NCBI RefSeq assembly: GCF_030397665.1
Contig: NZ_JAPUBT010000001.1
Span: forward strand, 1,072,781 to 1,136,780
Source of the DNA: Janthinobacterium sp. SUN073
Lineage (GTDB): Bacteria > Pseudomonadota > Gammaproteobacteria > Burkholderiales > Burkholderiaceae_D
Reading direction: 5' to 3'
Length of the DNA: 64,000 bases
Shown here: positions 8,318 to 15,881 of the stretch, piece after piece
Position numbering within the stretch: the first letter of the stretch is position 1
Layout of the letters: every line of letters begins with the position of its first letter
Made by a program: the position numbers and the translations under genes
Notes under the pieces: generated by a model
Database searches by the model: none
What the model was told of the DNA's origin: nothing
What the model saw: only the letters and a program-made list of their open reading frames with translations

Positions 8318-9031
8318 ATGACCTACCAGCTATTCCTGTTTGACCTGGACGATACCCTGCTCGATTTCCGGGCGTCCGAAAAACGCTCGTTCCTGCACAC
8401 CATGCACGAACTGGGCTTGCGCGACAGCATCGACGCGCTGTTCACCCAGTACCAGGCGATCAACGTCGAGCTGTGGAAACGTTTCGAAATGGGCACCGTG
8501 AGCAAGGATTTCCTGAAGGTGGAGCGCTTCCGCAAGACGTTTGCGCTGAACAGCATCGCCATCGACCCGGAACTGGCCAGCCGTTTGTATCTGGAATCGC
8601 TGCCGGACACGGTCGTGCTCATCGATGGCGCCAGGCAAGTGTGTGAAACGCTGTCACGCATCGGTGAAGTGGGCATCATCACCAACGGCGTCGAGTCCAT
8701 CCAGAACCGCCGTATCGCCGCCTCCGGCCTGAGCGACTACATTTCCTTCGTCGCCACCTCCGAAGCGTGCGGCCACGCCAAGCCGGACGTGCGCTTCTTC
8801 GAATACGCCGCCAACATGGCGCGCGCATTCCGCAAAGATACAAGCATCATCATCGGCGACCGCCTGGACGCCGACATCCTGGGCGCCAACCGCTACGGCA
8901 TCGACAGCTGCTGGTTCAACCCGGACAGCATGGCCAACACCTCGACCGCCATCCCCACCTGTGAAGTGGCCAGCCTGCATGAGATCGTGCCGGTGCTGGA
9001 CCTGATGCAAGTCAAGCTGAAACAGGCTTGA
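8318..9031 (+). CDS. HAD-superfamily nucleotidase, YjjG type
   Basis: This 237-residue hydrolase opens with the HAD motif I DLDDTLLD at residues 8-15 (nucleophile Asp8). It has the alpha-helical cap expected of subfamily IA, motif II IITNGV near 127, a Lys in HAKPDVRFF near 160, and motif IV IIGDRLDADI near 185. The overall match is to YjjG-like noncanonical pyrimidine nucleotidases, which remove 5'-phosphates from dUMP, dTMP and damaged analogues. The exact substrate is inferred. The ATG at 8318 is chosen over 8288 because the family starts directly before the first strand. It is divergent from pdxJ with 124 bases between the starts. Confidence 0.88.
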   Translation: MTYQLFLFDLDDTLLDFRASEKRSFLHTMHELGLRDSIDALFTQYQAINVELWKRFEMGTVSKDFLKVERFRKTFALNSIAIDPELASRLYLESLPDTVVLIDGARQVCETLSRIGEVGIITNGVESIQNRRIAASGLSDYISFVATSEACGHAKPDVRFFEYAANMARAFRKDTSIIIGDRLDADILGANRYGIDSCWFNPDSMANTSTAIPTCEVASLHEIVPVLDLMQVKLKQA

Positions 9032-9127
9032 TCTTCCACAAACGCACCACCTGAAATACGCTGGCAGCGGCACGAAAACAGGCCGCTGTTCGCGTACCAT
9101 CAGGACTCCGCTCCCGGAAGCGAATCC

Positions 9128-9604
9128 ATGCCGAACTTCACGTTCCTGATCATCATCGTGGCGCTCATCCTGCTTTACGTCATGCGGGTCAAGCGCCAGA
9201 CGGCGAGGTCACGTGCGCCGATGGGGCTGCACAGAAAACCCGTGATGACGGCACGCGAGCAGCAGATGTACCACCTGCTGCAGACGGCCTTGCCGGAATG
9301 CACAGTGCTGGCGCAAGTGGCATTTTCCGCGCTGGTGACGGCAAAAGGGAGGGAAAACAGAAACCGTTTCGACCGCAAGGTGGCCGATTTTGTCCTGTGC
9401 AGCCAGCAACTGCACGTCATCGCCGTCATCGAACTCGACGACAGCAGCCACGCCGGACGCGAACGCGAAGACAAGGAGCGCGACGCCATGCTCAGGCTAG
9501 CCGGCTATGACACCTTGCGCTATGCCAACTTCCCCTCCCAACAGGCGCTGCGCGCCGACATCGAGCAACTGCTGCTGAAAAAGGCCGGCGTCGTATCTGC
9601 CTGA
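9128..9604 (+). CDS. Membrane-anchored DUF2726 protein
   Basis: The 158-residue protein has an N-terminal membrane helix (residues 3-20) followed by a basic stretch and a DUF2726 domain from about 40 to 150. That domain has the restriction-endonuclease-like pattern: FDRKVADFVLC, a strand ending VIELDDSSH, and a D/ER-rich helix leading to AGYDTLRY. The Asp and the ELDD acidic pair are candidate metal ligands, so nuclease activity is possible but unproven in the family. It lies 97 bases after the HAD gene and probably has its own promoter. Confidence 0.8.
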   Translation: MPNFTFLIIIVALILLYVMRVKRQTARSRAPMGLHRKPVMTAREQQMYHLLQTALPECTVLAQVAFSALVTAKGRENRNRFDRKVADFVLCSQQLHVIAVIELDDSSHAGREREDKERDAMLRLAGYDTLRYANFPSQQALRADIEQLLLKKAGVVSA

Positions 9605-9620
9605 TGACACCATCCTGACA

Positions 9621-9956
9621 TCAATCGCGCGTCAGCACTTCCAGCAACTCAATCTCGAAGATCAAATTGGAATGCGGCGGTATCAAACCCACCTGCCGCT
9701 CGCCATACGCCAGATGCGCCGGCACCCACAGCTTGCGCGTGCCACCGACCTGCATGCCGTGCAAACCCAGAATCCAGCCCTGGATCACCTTATTATTGCT
9801 CAGCACGCAGCGAAAAGGCTCGCCCCGCTTGTGCGACGAGTCGAATTCCGTGCCATCCTCCAGCCAGCCCCGGTAATGCGCCGTGATCAGCGCGCCACGC
9901 GCCGCCGCCTTACCATCACCGACCACGATATCGTCAATTTTCACTTCAGCCGTCAT
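9621..9956 (-). CDS. FKBP-type peptidyl-prolyl cis-trans isomerase
   Basis: A 111-residue single-domain FKBP without signal peptide, so cytoplasmic. It speeds Xaa-Pro isomerisation in protein folding. Recognisable features are HYRGWLEDGTEFDSS around 28-42, the VIQGWILGLHGMQVGG core near 58-73, and the LAYGERQVG...IPPHSNLIFEIELLEV ending. Most drug- and proline-binding aromatic positions appear to be kept. Its upstream region is now occupied by the left border of a tRNA-associated island, 60 bases before the start codon, so the native promoter may have been replaced or shortened. Confidence 0.94.
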   Translation of the reverse strand: MTAEVKIDDIVVGDGKAAARGALITAHYRGWLEDGTEFDSSHKRGEPFRCVLSNNKVIQGWILGLHGMQVGGTRKLWVPAHLAYGERQVGLIPPHSNLIFEIELLEVLTRD

Positions 9957-10015
9957 CTCGTTTCATCCATCATCAATCGCAATGCCGCGATTGTACGACA
10001 GCGCGAAAAAGCGCA

Positions 10016-10096
10016 GGCAGTTACCCGCAGGGGCCTTTTTCTATTACTGCCAAATTCTGATGGGTATCTCGTGAGTCGAACACGGTACCAACGGAT
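10016..10096. repeat. Left island border: degenerate copy of the tRNA-Ile2 3' end (att-like)
   Basis: This 81-base stretch is an imperfect direct repeat of 12949-13025, which spans the downstream terminator and the 3' part of the tRNA-Ile2 gene. Shared blocks include GGCAGTTACCCGC, AAATTCTG, GTGAGTCGAACACGG and ACCAACGGAT. Single-base changes and small indels show that it has drifted. A displaced tRNA 3'-end copy is the standard mark left by a tyrosine-integrase element. Confidence 0.8.
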
Positions 10097-10289
10097 CGGG
10101 AGAAAAAATATCCAAACAGTAGCCGATGTTTACGTGGCTTAACAAGCAGTTGCCAGAGGTGTGTGAGTAAGTGTGTAAGCAAAGAAGCCTTACAACAAAA
10201 AAACTTTTTACCCTCGCCTGTTTTGCTTGTTACAAGCAAGTGTCGCACGTAAAATGACCGCCTACACATTAGCATAAGTGAGTACATCA

Positions 10290-11591
10290 ATGGAAAAAGC
10301 AGTAAGCAAAGAAGCAATCAGCGTTCGATACATTTATTCAGCCTGCGTAATAACAACAACACCTGACTTATCCATTCTTCACGATCCCTGGTTTACAGAA
10401 GGCATTTACGATGGAAGCTGGTTTCACTTCCCAAAGATCGAAAATCCGCTTGAAAGTATTGGCGATGTAGATTTCATCTACGTATCGCATATACATCCTG
10501 ACCACTACGACAGTGATTTTTTGAAAAAATATTTCGAAAAATATGGCGTAAAAAAGGTATTGATAGCAAATCACCTACCAAATCATCTCGCAGGAAAAAT
10601 GCGAGCAGATGGGATAGAGCCGACAATATTGACGGAAAAACTGACAATAGGTAAAACCACCGTAGAAATCATTCCTCAGAAAACAGGAAGTATTTCTGAC
10701 ATTGATTCAGCGATAATCGTTAAATATCAGGCGACCAACGACAAAAAACATTGCGTGGTAAATGCCAATGATATTATTTTTGACGAGGAAATGCGCAGCC
10801 AGTTGAAATCCGTAGCCAATGAAGTTGATATTTTGCTTTGCGGCTATACAGGTGCAGGCCCCTATCCCCAAACCTACTTTGACACGTCAAACGATAAGCT
10901 TTTGGCTGAAGCCAACAATAAAAAACTGGCTTTTTTTGAGCGATACAAAACTCTCGTAAAAACAATAAACGCCAAAGTCAACATTCCATTTGCCGGAAAA
11001 TATATTTTGGGCGGAAAACTTGTTGGTCTGAATGATTTCAGAGGTGTTGCCGATCCCGTTGAAGTCCTGGAGTTTGATGAAAAAGCTGTTGTGCTTGCCG
11101 ATAACGGCGGTGAAATCGATACGGACAATCTCAATCCAAGCCGCATCAGGAAAGAAAAATACGATGAGCGTGAAAAAATAAAACGTATTCAAGAAATACA
11201 AACAATGCGAATGGATTACGAACGTCTGATTGCAAAAGAAGAAATAGAACAACTTCCACTGAAACGTCTGCTTTTTCCCGCAAGTCGCAACGCGGTAAGC
11301 AAGTCTGAATGCGATGAAAACTATTATTTTTGCATACGACTGCCTAACGAACAAGTTGCCGTAATAAACGCCAATAAAAATGAACCTAAATTTTTAACAT
11401 TTTTTGACAAGTCCGCTGCACTGCCAACGCCACATAGTGAAATCATTATTGATCCAAGATATTTATTTGGTTTATTGACTAATGTTTATCATTGGAACAA
11501 TGCTGAAGTCGGCTCTCAGTACGATACTCGCAGGGTACCAAACAGCTTAAACAGAAAAGCGCAAGCATTCCTGAACTACCTGGCCATCTAA
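10290..11591 (+). CDS. MBL-fold metallo-hydrolase, CMP-Neu5Ac hydroxylase-like, horizontally acquired
   Basis: The 433-residue protein has the metallo-beta-lactamase metal motif HxHxDH at His67, His69, Asp71 and His72 (in VSHIHPDHYD). The surrounding DPWFTEG and DFIYVSHIHPDH segments resemble the hydrolase part of CMP-N-acetylneuraminate hydroxylase and its bacterial relatives. The Rieske cluster domain of the true hydroxylase is absent, so the activity is unknown. The last 140 residues form a separate alpha/beta region ending NRKAQAFLNYLAI. A Lys/Glu-rich linker precedes it. Codons are strikingly AT-rich beside the GC-rich neighbours, marking transfer. The start is uncertain between GTG 10278 and ATG 10290; neither has a strong ribosome binding site. 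Confidence 0.82.
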   Translation: MEKAVSKEAISVRYIYSACVITTTPDLSILHDPWFTEGIYDGSWFHFPKIENPLESIGDVDFIYVSHIHPDHYDSDFLKKYFEKYGVKKVLIANHLPNHLAGKMRADGIEPTILTEKLTIGKTTVEIIPQKTGSISDIDSAIIVKYQATNDKKHCVVNANDIIFDEEMRSQLKSVANEVDILLCGYTGAGPYPQTYFDTSNDKLLAEANNKKLAFFERYKTLVKTINAKVNIPFAGKYILGGKLVGLNDFRGVADPVEVLEFDEKAVVLADNGGEIDTDNLNPSRIRKEKYDEREKIKRIQEIQTMRMDYERLIAKEEIEQLPLKRLLFPASRNAVSKSECDENYYFCIRLPNEQVAVINANKNEPKFLTFFDKSAALPTPHSEIIIDPRYLFGLLTNVYHWNNAEVGSQYDTRRVPNSLNRKAQAFLNYLAI

Positions 11592-11760
11592 TCAAACCAG
11601 TTCAGCAGCCGCTTTAAGCATAGCAGGACGCAAGTCAATGTAGCGTTGTATAGCCGCCATATTGCTGTGTCCTGCCAATACCACAGCACACGCACTCCAA
11701 CGCCACGTCCTGCGAAGTTTGCAAGCCCCCCGCTGTTAATTAGGAGAAGAGGGATCCAAG
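11592..11760 (-). pseudogene. Tyrosine recombinase (island integrase), C-terminal remnant with frameshift
   Basis: On the minus strand the last 29 codons read LAGHSNMAAIQRYIDLRP followed by AMLKAAAELV and TGA. This is the typical end of a tyrosine integrase, with the GHS box (11664-11672) and the nucleophile Tyr in QRY. Just upstream, in a different frame, is LANFAGRGVGVRVL (about 11684-11735), which in intact integrases directly precedes the GHS box. A frameshift near 11675-11690 therefore breaks the gene. Nothing upstream of about 11760 resembles an integrase, so only the tail survives. Its stop codon starts one base after the MBL gene ends. Confidence 0.72.
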
Positions 11761-11789
11761 TCTGCCATTCAGACAAAGCCACTAGCACC

Positions 11790-12785
11790 CTAAATGTCAA
11801 GACCCGCCTGGTTATAAACACGTTTAACAAATAATTCTGGCTTTTTTGCCTGCCATTTCTTCATGGCCTGAATCGGCGTTTCGTTGTTGAGAGCACGCTG
11901 TGGGATGTTGTGGTTATAGATTTTCAGGTAATTGCGCAGTGTTGATTCGAGCTCGTCCCTGGACGCGAAGCGGGTCTGGTTGACGACCTCGCTGATGCGG
12001 CCGTTGAAGCGTTCCACCATACCGTTGGTCTGCGGATGGCGTGGCGGGATCAGGCGATGTTCGATCGCCAGTTGCTGGCATAGCATGTCAAACGCGTGCT
12101 TGCCGCTGGGAATCCGGTCGCCCGTTTCCGGGTCTTTTTTCCTGCTGCTAAAGCGGTCGGTGAACTGGCTGCCATTGTCGGTGAGCAGCTTGACGATGGC
12201 GATCGGACAGGCTTTGTTGAGCTTGATCAGGAAGTCGGTGCTACTACTGTCGGACTGGTCGGCATAGATCTCCATGAAGACCCAGCGCGTGGCGCGGTCG
12301 ATGGCGACGAACAGGTAACGGCGTGCGGTTTCGTCAGGCATCTGCGGCAAGTACTTGATATCCATATGTAAAAAGCCTGGCTCGTAGTCCTTGAACGACT
12401 TTTTGGTGACGGGCTTATCGGTTTCCCGGGCGGCCAGTTCAAGCAGGCTGGAGACACCATGGCGACGCAGGCAGCGTCCCAGGGCGGCGCGCGAAAGCGC
12501 TGGATTGACGAACTCGCGGGCCACCGCCAGCAGGTCGTCGGTGGGCAGCAGCAGCGTGGTGCGCAGCTCCACGACGATCAATTCCTGCGCAGGCGTGAGC
12601 GTGGTGTGCATGGTACGTGGCCGGTGCGAAAGATCCTGGGCGCTGTCGCGGTTCTGCCACTTGCGGATCGTCAGACGACTGACGTTGTAGCGTTCAGCCA
12701 GTTCCCGTTGAGAGAGCGTCGATTTGCGGATTTCGTCACGGATCAGATGAGTGGTGCGGGCTTGGCTGTGAAGGGCTTGGCTCAT
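11790..12785 (-). CDS. IS481-family transposase
   Basis: The 331-residue DDE transposase has an N-terminal helix-turn-helix (STLSQRELAERYNVSRLTIRKW, about residues 22-43) and an rve-type catalytic core. The core shows LHMDIKYLP (first Asp, near 140), LLTDNGSQFT (second Asp, near 198) and PQTNGMVERFNGRI (Glu near 263). All three acidic residues are present and the frame is open, so the protein may be active. It moves the element by cut or copy and paste. Base composition is closer to the host than to the adjacent AT-rich cargo gene, suggesting a later, separate arrival. Confidence 0.93.
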   Translation of the reverse strand: MSQALHSQARTTHLIRDEIRKSTLSQRELAERYNVSRLTIRKWQNRDSAQDLSHRPRTMHTTLTPAQELIVVELRTTLLLPTDDLLAVAREFVNPALSRAALGRCLRRHGVSSLLELAARETDKPVTKKSFKDYEPGFLHMDIKYLPQMPDETARRYLFVAIDRATRWVFMEIYADQSDSSSTDFLIKLNKACPIAIVKLLTDNGSQFTDRFSSRKKDPETGDRIPSGKHAFDMLCQQLAIEHRLIPPRHPQTNGMVERFNGRISEVVNQTRFASRDELESTLRNYLKIYNHNIPQRALNNETPIQAMKKWQAKKPELFVKRVYNQAGLDI

Positions 12786-12816
12786 GGCGCTGGTAGTTGG
12801 GTGGCAGGATTCAACA
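11795..12816 (-). mobile_element. IS481-family insertion sequence
   Basis: The element is bounded by TGTCAAGACCCGCC at 11795 and, inverted, TGTTGAATCCTGCC ending at 12816. These 14-base ends match at 9 positions and both begin TGT, as is usual for IS481. The size of about 1.0 kb fits the family. No clear target duplication is visible, and the transposase stop lies just outside the left repeat. Either the left boundary is slightly off or adjacent DNA was deleted. Confidence 0.6.
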
Positions 12817-12948
12817 GTGTACTCAAAAGCAACCTGGCCCTGAAAAATGGCAGGCTGCGAGTTGGAATATGATCACCTATATCTAAACAGCTAGCTAATC
12901 CGAATGAAAAATCCTTGCGCTGACTGCCATACGCATAAAAAAATCCCC

Positions 12949-13065
<117 letters not shown>

Positions 13066-13176
13066 AAGGGGGACTGCGGCGTGGCGGCGCTGTTGATGCC
13101 CGCCTCGCACGGCCGTTTTGGAAACGGACACGCGAGGATAGGGGTATCAGGGGCGTACGTCAAGCCCTATTGGCTT

Positions 13177-15417
13177 CTAGTTGCCTTCCAAGAAGCTTTT
13201 CAGCTTGTCGGAGCGCGATGGGTGGCGCAGCTTGCGCAGCGCCTTGGCTTCGATCTGGCGGATGCGCTCGCGCGTCACGTCAAATTGCTTGCCTACTTCT
13301 TCCAAGGTGTGGTCGGTGGACATTTCGATGCCGAAACGCATGCGCAGCACTTTCGCTTCGCGTGGCGTCAGGGAATCGAGCACGTCCTTGACCACGCCCC
13401 GCATGGACGCGTGCAGCGCTGCGTCTGCCGGTGCCAGGGTGTTGTTGTCCTCGATGAAGTCGCCCAGGTGGGAGTCGTCGTCGTCGCCGATCGGCGTTTC
13501 CATCGAGATCGGTTCCTTGGCGATTTTCATGATCTTGCGGATCTTGTCCTCGGGCATTTCCATCTTGATCGCCAGGGTGGCCGGATCGGGTTCCGCGCCC
13601 GTTTCCTGCAGGATCTGACGCGAGATCCGGTTCATCTTGTTGATCGTCTCGATCATGTGCACGGGAATACGGATCGTGCGCGCCTGGTCGGCGATCGAGC
13701 GCGTGATGGCCTGGCGGATCCACCAGGTGGCATAGGTCGAGAACTTGTAGCCGCGGCGGTACTCGAACTTGTCGACGGCCTTCATCAAGCCGATATTGCC
13801 TTCCTGAATCAGATCGAGGAATTGCAGGCCGCGGTTCGTGTATTTCTTGGCGATCGAAATCACCAGGCGCAAGTTGGCCTCCGTCATTTCGCGCTTGGCC
13901 TTGCGCGCCTTCATTTCACCGGCCGCCATCTGGCGGTTGATGTTGCGCAAGTCCGGCAGCGGCAGCACAACCCGCGCCTGCAGGTCGATCAGGCGCTGCT
14001 GCAGTTCCTTGACGGTCGGAATGTTGCGGCCCAGGATGGCGCTGTACGCGTGCCCTGCGTTGACTTCGCCATCGACCCAGTCGAGGTTGGTTTCATTGCC
14101 GGGGAAGACCTTGATGAAGTGGGCGCGCGGCATGCCGCAGCGGTTCACGGCCACGTCGAGGATCTGCTTCTCGATATGGCGCACTTCATCGACCTGGCCG
14201 CGCAGGGTGTCGCACAGCTTTTCCACCACCTTGGCCGTGAAGCGGATGCCCAGCAACTCTTGCGAAATGGCGTCCTGCGCCTTGGCGTAGGGCTTGGAGT
14301 TGTAGCCTTCTTTCTCGAAAGCGCGGCGCATCTTGTCGAACTGCTGCGAAATGACGGCAAATTTTTCCAGCGCCGTGCGTTTCAGGGTTTCCAGCTGCTC
14401 GGCGGAGAAGCCGGCCGCGCCGGAAGCGTTCGCCTCTTCCTCTTCTTCGACTTCCTCTTCTTCCGCTTCGCCTTCTTCCTCGTCTTCTTCGACGGGAGCG
14501 GCCACGACAGGAGCGGCGGCGACCGGTTCGCTTTCATCGACGAGGCCGTCGACGATTTCGTCGATCTTGATCTCTTCGTTGGCGATGCGGTCGGCGGCGG
14601 CGATGATTTCGGCAATCGTCACGGGACAGGCCGAAATGGCCTGGATCATGTCTTTCAAGCCATCTTCGATGCGCTTGGCAATCTCGATCTCGCCTTCGCG
14701 CGTCAGCAGCTCGACCGAGCCCATTTCGCGCATGTACATGCGCACGGGGTCGGTGGTGCGGCCAAAGTCGGAATCGACGGTCGACAATGCGGCCTCGGCC
14801 GCCGCTTCCGCCTCGTCGTCGCTGGTGACGACGGCAACGTTATCGGACAGCAACAACGTTTCCGCATCGGGCGCGTGTTCGTAGACGGCGATGCCCATGT
14901 CATTGAAGGTACCGATGATGCCTTCGATGGCTTCCGGGTCGACGATGTTTTCAGGCAAGTGATCGTTGATTTCGGCGTAGGTCAGGAAACCGCGTTCCTT
15001 GCCGAATTTGATCAGTGTCTTGAGTTTCTGGCGCCGGCGCTCGAGTTCTTCCTCGCTCGCTTCCGTGTCGGACGAGAAGGCGTCTTTCAGCAGCGCGCGC
15101 TCCTTCGCCTTGCGGTCCTTGGCCTTGGCCTTGTCGACGGCCTTCAGTTCGGCCCGCTCGACGGCGTTCAGGGCGGCGACTTCATCATTTTCTGGCTGGA
15201 ATTCTTTTGGCTTGCGACCGCGGCGGCCTGGTACTTTTACCGACGGCAAGACATAACCGGACGTATCGATGGCCGCCAGGGTGGCGGCGTCGGTGGTCTG
15301 GCTGACCACGGGCGCGCTGGTCACGCGCGCTTCTGGCCGGTCGAGCGCCTTTTCGGCTTTCGTGGTAACTTTGGTGGGCTTTGCAGCCGCTTTGGATTCG
15401 GGTTTCTTGATTGGCAC
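13177..15417 (-). CDS. rpoD: Primary sigma factor sigma-70
   Basis: The 746-residue protein directs core RNA polymerase to housekeeping promoters. Region 1.1 lies in the N-terminal 170 residues, region 1.2 at [17 protein letters not shown] (near 218). The non-conserved insert has the very acidic Glu-rich stretch usual in beta-proteobacteria. Region 2 reads [21 protein letters not shown], then [16 protein letters not shown] (region 2.4). Regions 3 and 4 end with [33 protein letters not shown] (region 4.2). The first 80 residues carry a Lys/Ala-rich extension and the AT-hook-like GRRGRKP. It is the last protein gene of rpsU-yqeY-dnaG-rpoD. Confidence 0.98.
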   Translation of the reverse strand: MPIKKPESKAAAKPTKVTTKAEKALDRPEARVTSAPVVSQTTDAATLAAIDTSGYVLPSVKVPGRRGRKPKEFQPENDEVAALNAVERAELKAVDKAKAKDRKAKERALLKDAFSSDTEASEEELERRRQKLKTLIKFGKERGFLTYAEINDHLPENIVDPEAIEGIIGTFNDMGIAVYEHAPDAETLLLSDNVAVVTSDDEAEAAAEAALSTVDSDFGRTTDPVRMYMREMGSVELLTREGEIEIAKRIEDGLKDMIQAISACPVTIAEIIAAADRIANEEIKIDEIVDGLVDESEPVAAAPVVAAPVEEDEEEGEAEEEEVEEEEEANASGAAGFSAEQLETLKRTALEKFAVISQQFDKMRRAFEKEGYNSKPYAKAQDAISQELLGIRFTAKVVEKLCDTLRGQVDEVRHIEKQILDVAVNRCGMPRAHFIKVFPGNETNLDWVDGEVNAGHAYSAILGRNIPTVKELQQRLIDLQARVVLPLPDLRNINRQMAAGEMKARKAKREMTEANLRLVISIAKKYTNRGLQFLDLIQEGNIGLMKAVDKFEYRRGYKFSTYATWWIRQAITRSIADQARTIRIPVHMIETINKMNRISRQILQETGAEPDPATLAIKMEMPEDKIRKIMKIAKEPISMETPIGDDDDSHLGDFIEDNNTLAPADAALHASMRGVVKDVLDSLTPREAKVLRMRFGIEMSTDHTLEEVGKQFDVTRERIRQIEAKALRKLRHPSRSDKLKSFLEGN

Positions 15418-15881
15418 AGGCGCTTTCGATTACACAACGACTTGCTTTACGGTGGATTAGGATAAAGTTTGCTGCCAGTTCCCTGTCTACCTGCGGGAAC
15501 CACCATCTTCGAACCTGCCGACTACGCAAATCCGACACTGTTACGTTACTTACACCTCATCGGCCACGATCCGCGGGAAGCGCAGCAATTCCTGTCCACC
15601 GGCTGTTGCCAGCCGCCTCGGCAAAAATTCCTGCATCGACCGCGTTGGGAGCGAGAGCCTGGCGCGGCTTGCCAGCGTCTGCGAGCCTTGCCCGCAACGC
15701 CGAAAACGCCAGTTGGCCCTGGCTGCCGACACGATCCACCGCGCCGATCAAGAGCCTAACTTACTGAAAACAAATACTATTTACGAAACAGAACTAGCTT
15801 GCCAAAGCACACAATACTTAGCATTTAATTATAGCACGCGAAAAATGTTTTTCCAGTGCGCGCCATACCCTCAGGGCAAGA
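15418..15881. other. 464-base leader region between dnaG and rpoD
   Basis: I see no supported gene here. The dnaG-proximal 150 bases are AT-rich and contain a good promoter for rpoD (separate entry). The rpoD-proximal 300 bases are GC-rich. Short open frames exist on both strands, but none has family resemblance or a convincing start. If the promoter is used, rpoD mRNA has an untranslated leader of roughly 400 bases. Confidence 0.55.
15828..15836 (-). promoter_or_regulatory. Extended minus-10 promoter for rpoD
   Basis: On the minus strand the sequence reads TGCTATAAT, a perfect extended minus-10 (TGn plus TATAAT). The matching minus-35 position reads approximately TGGAAA, which is weak, as extended minus-10 promoters tolerate. 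It lies just after the dnaG stop and allows rpoD to be made independently of rpsU and dnaG. Confidence 0.6.

Larger units (their letters stand above)
10097..12948. mobile_element. Small tRNA-Ile2-associated genomic island (decayed)
   Basis: About 2.85 kb lies between the degenerate tRNA 3'-end copy and the intact tRNA-Ile2 gene. The contents fit a decayed integrative element. There is one cargo gene, clearly richer in A and T than the surrounding chromosome, then the frameshifted C-terminal tail of a tyrosine integrase, then an IS481-family insertion on the tRNA-proximal side, where the rest of the integrase would be expected. No replication, transfer or excision genes remain, so it should no longer move by itself. 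Confidence 0.72.

Noticed and set aside
13081-15465. 794-codon open frame on the plus strand opposite rpoD
   Set aside because: It is the GC-rich shadow of rpoD, with His/Arg/Asp-rich low-complexity translation and no family resemblance. Similar long shadows lie opposite the RND pump genes (49881-52463 and 59975-62287) and the GGDEF-EAL gene (47499-49391).
15469-15759. 96-codon frame between rpoD and dnaG
   Set aside because: No ribosome binding site, no recognisable family, Pro/Arg-rich out-of-frame look; better explained as rpoD leader DNA.
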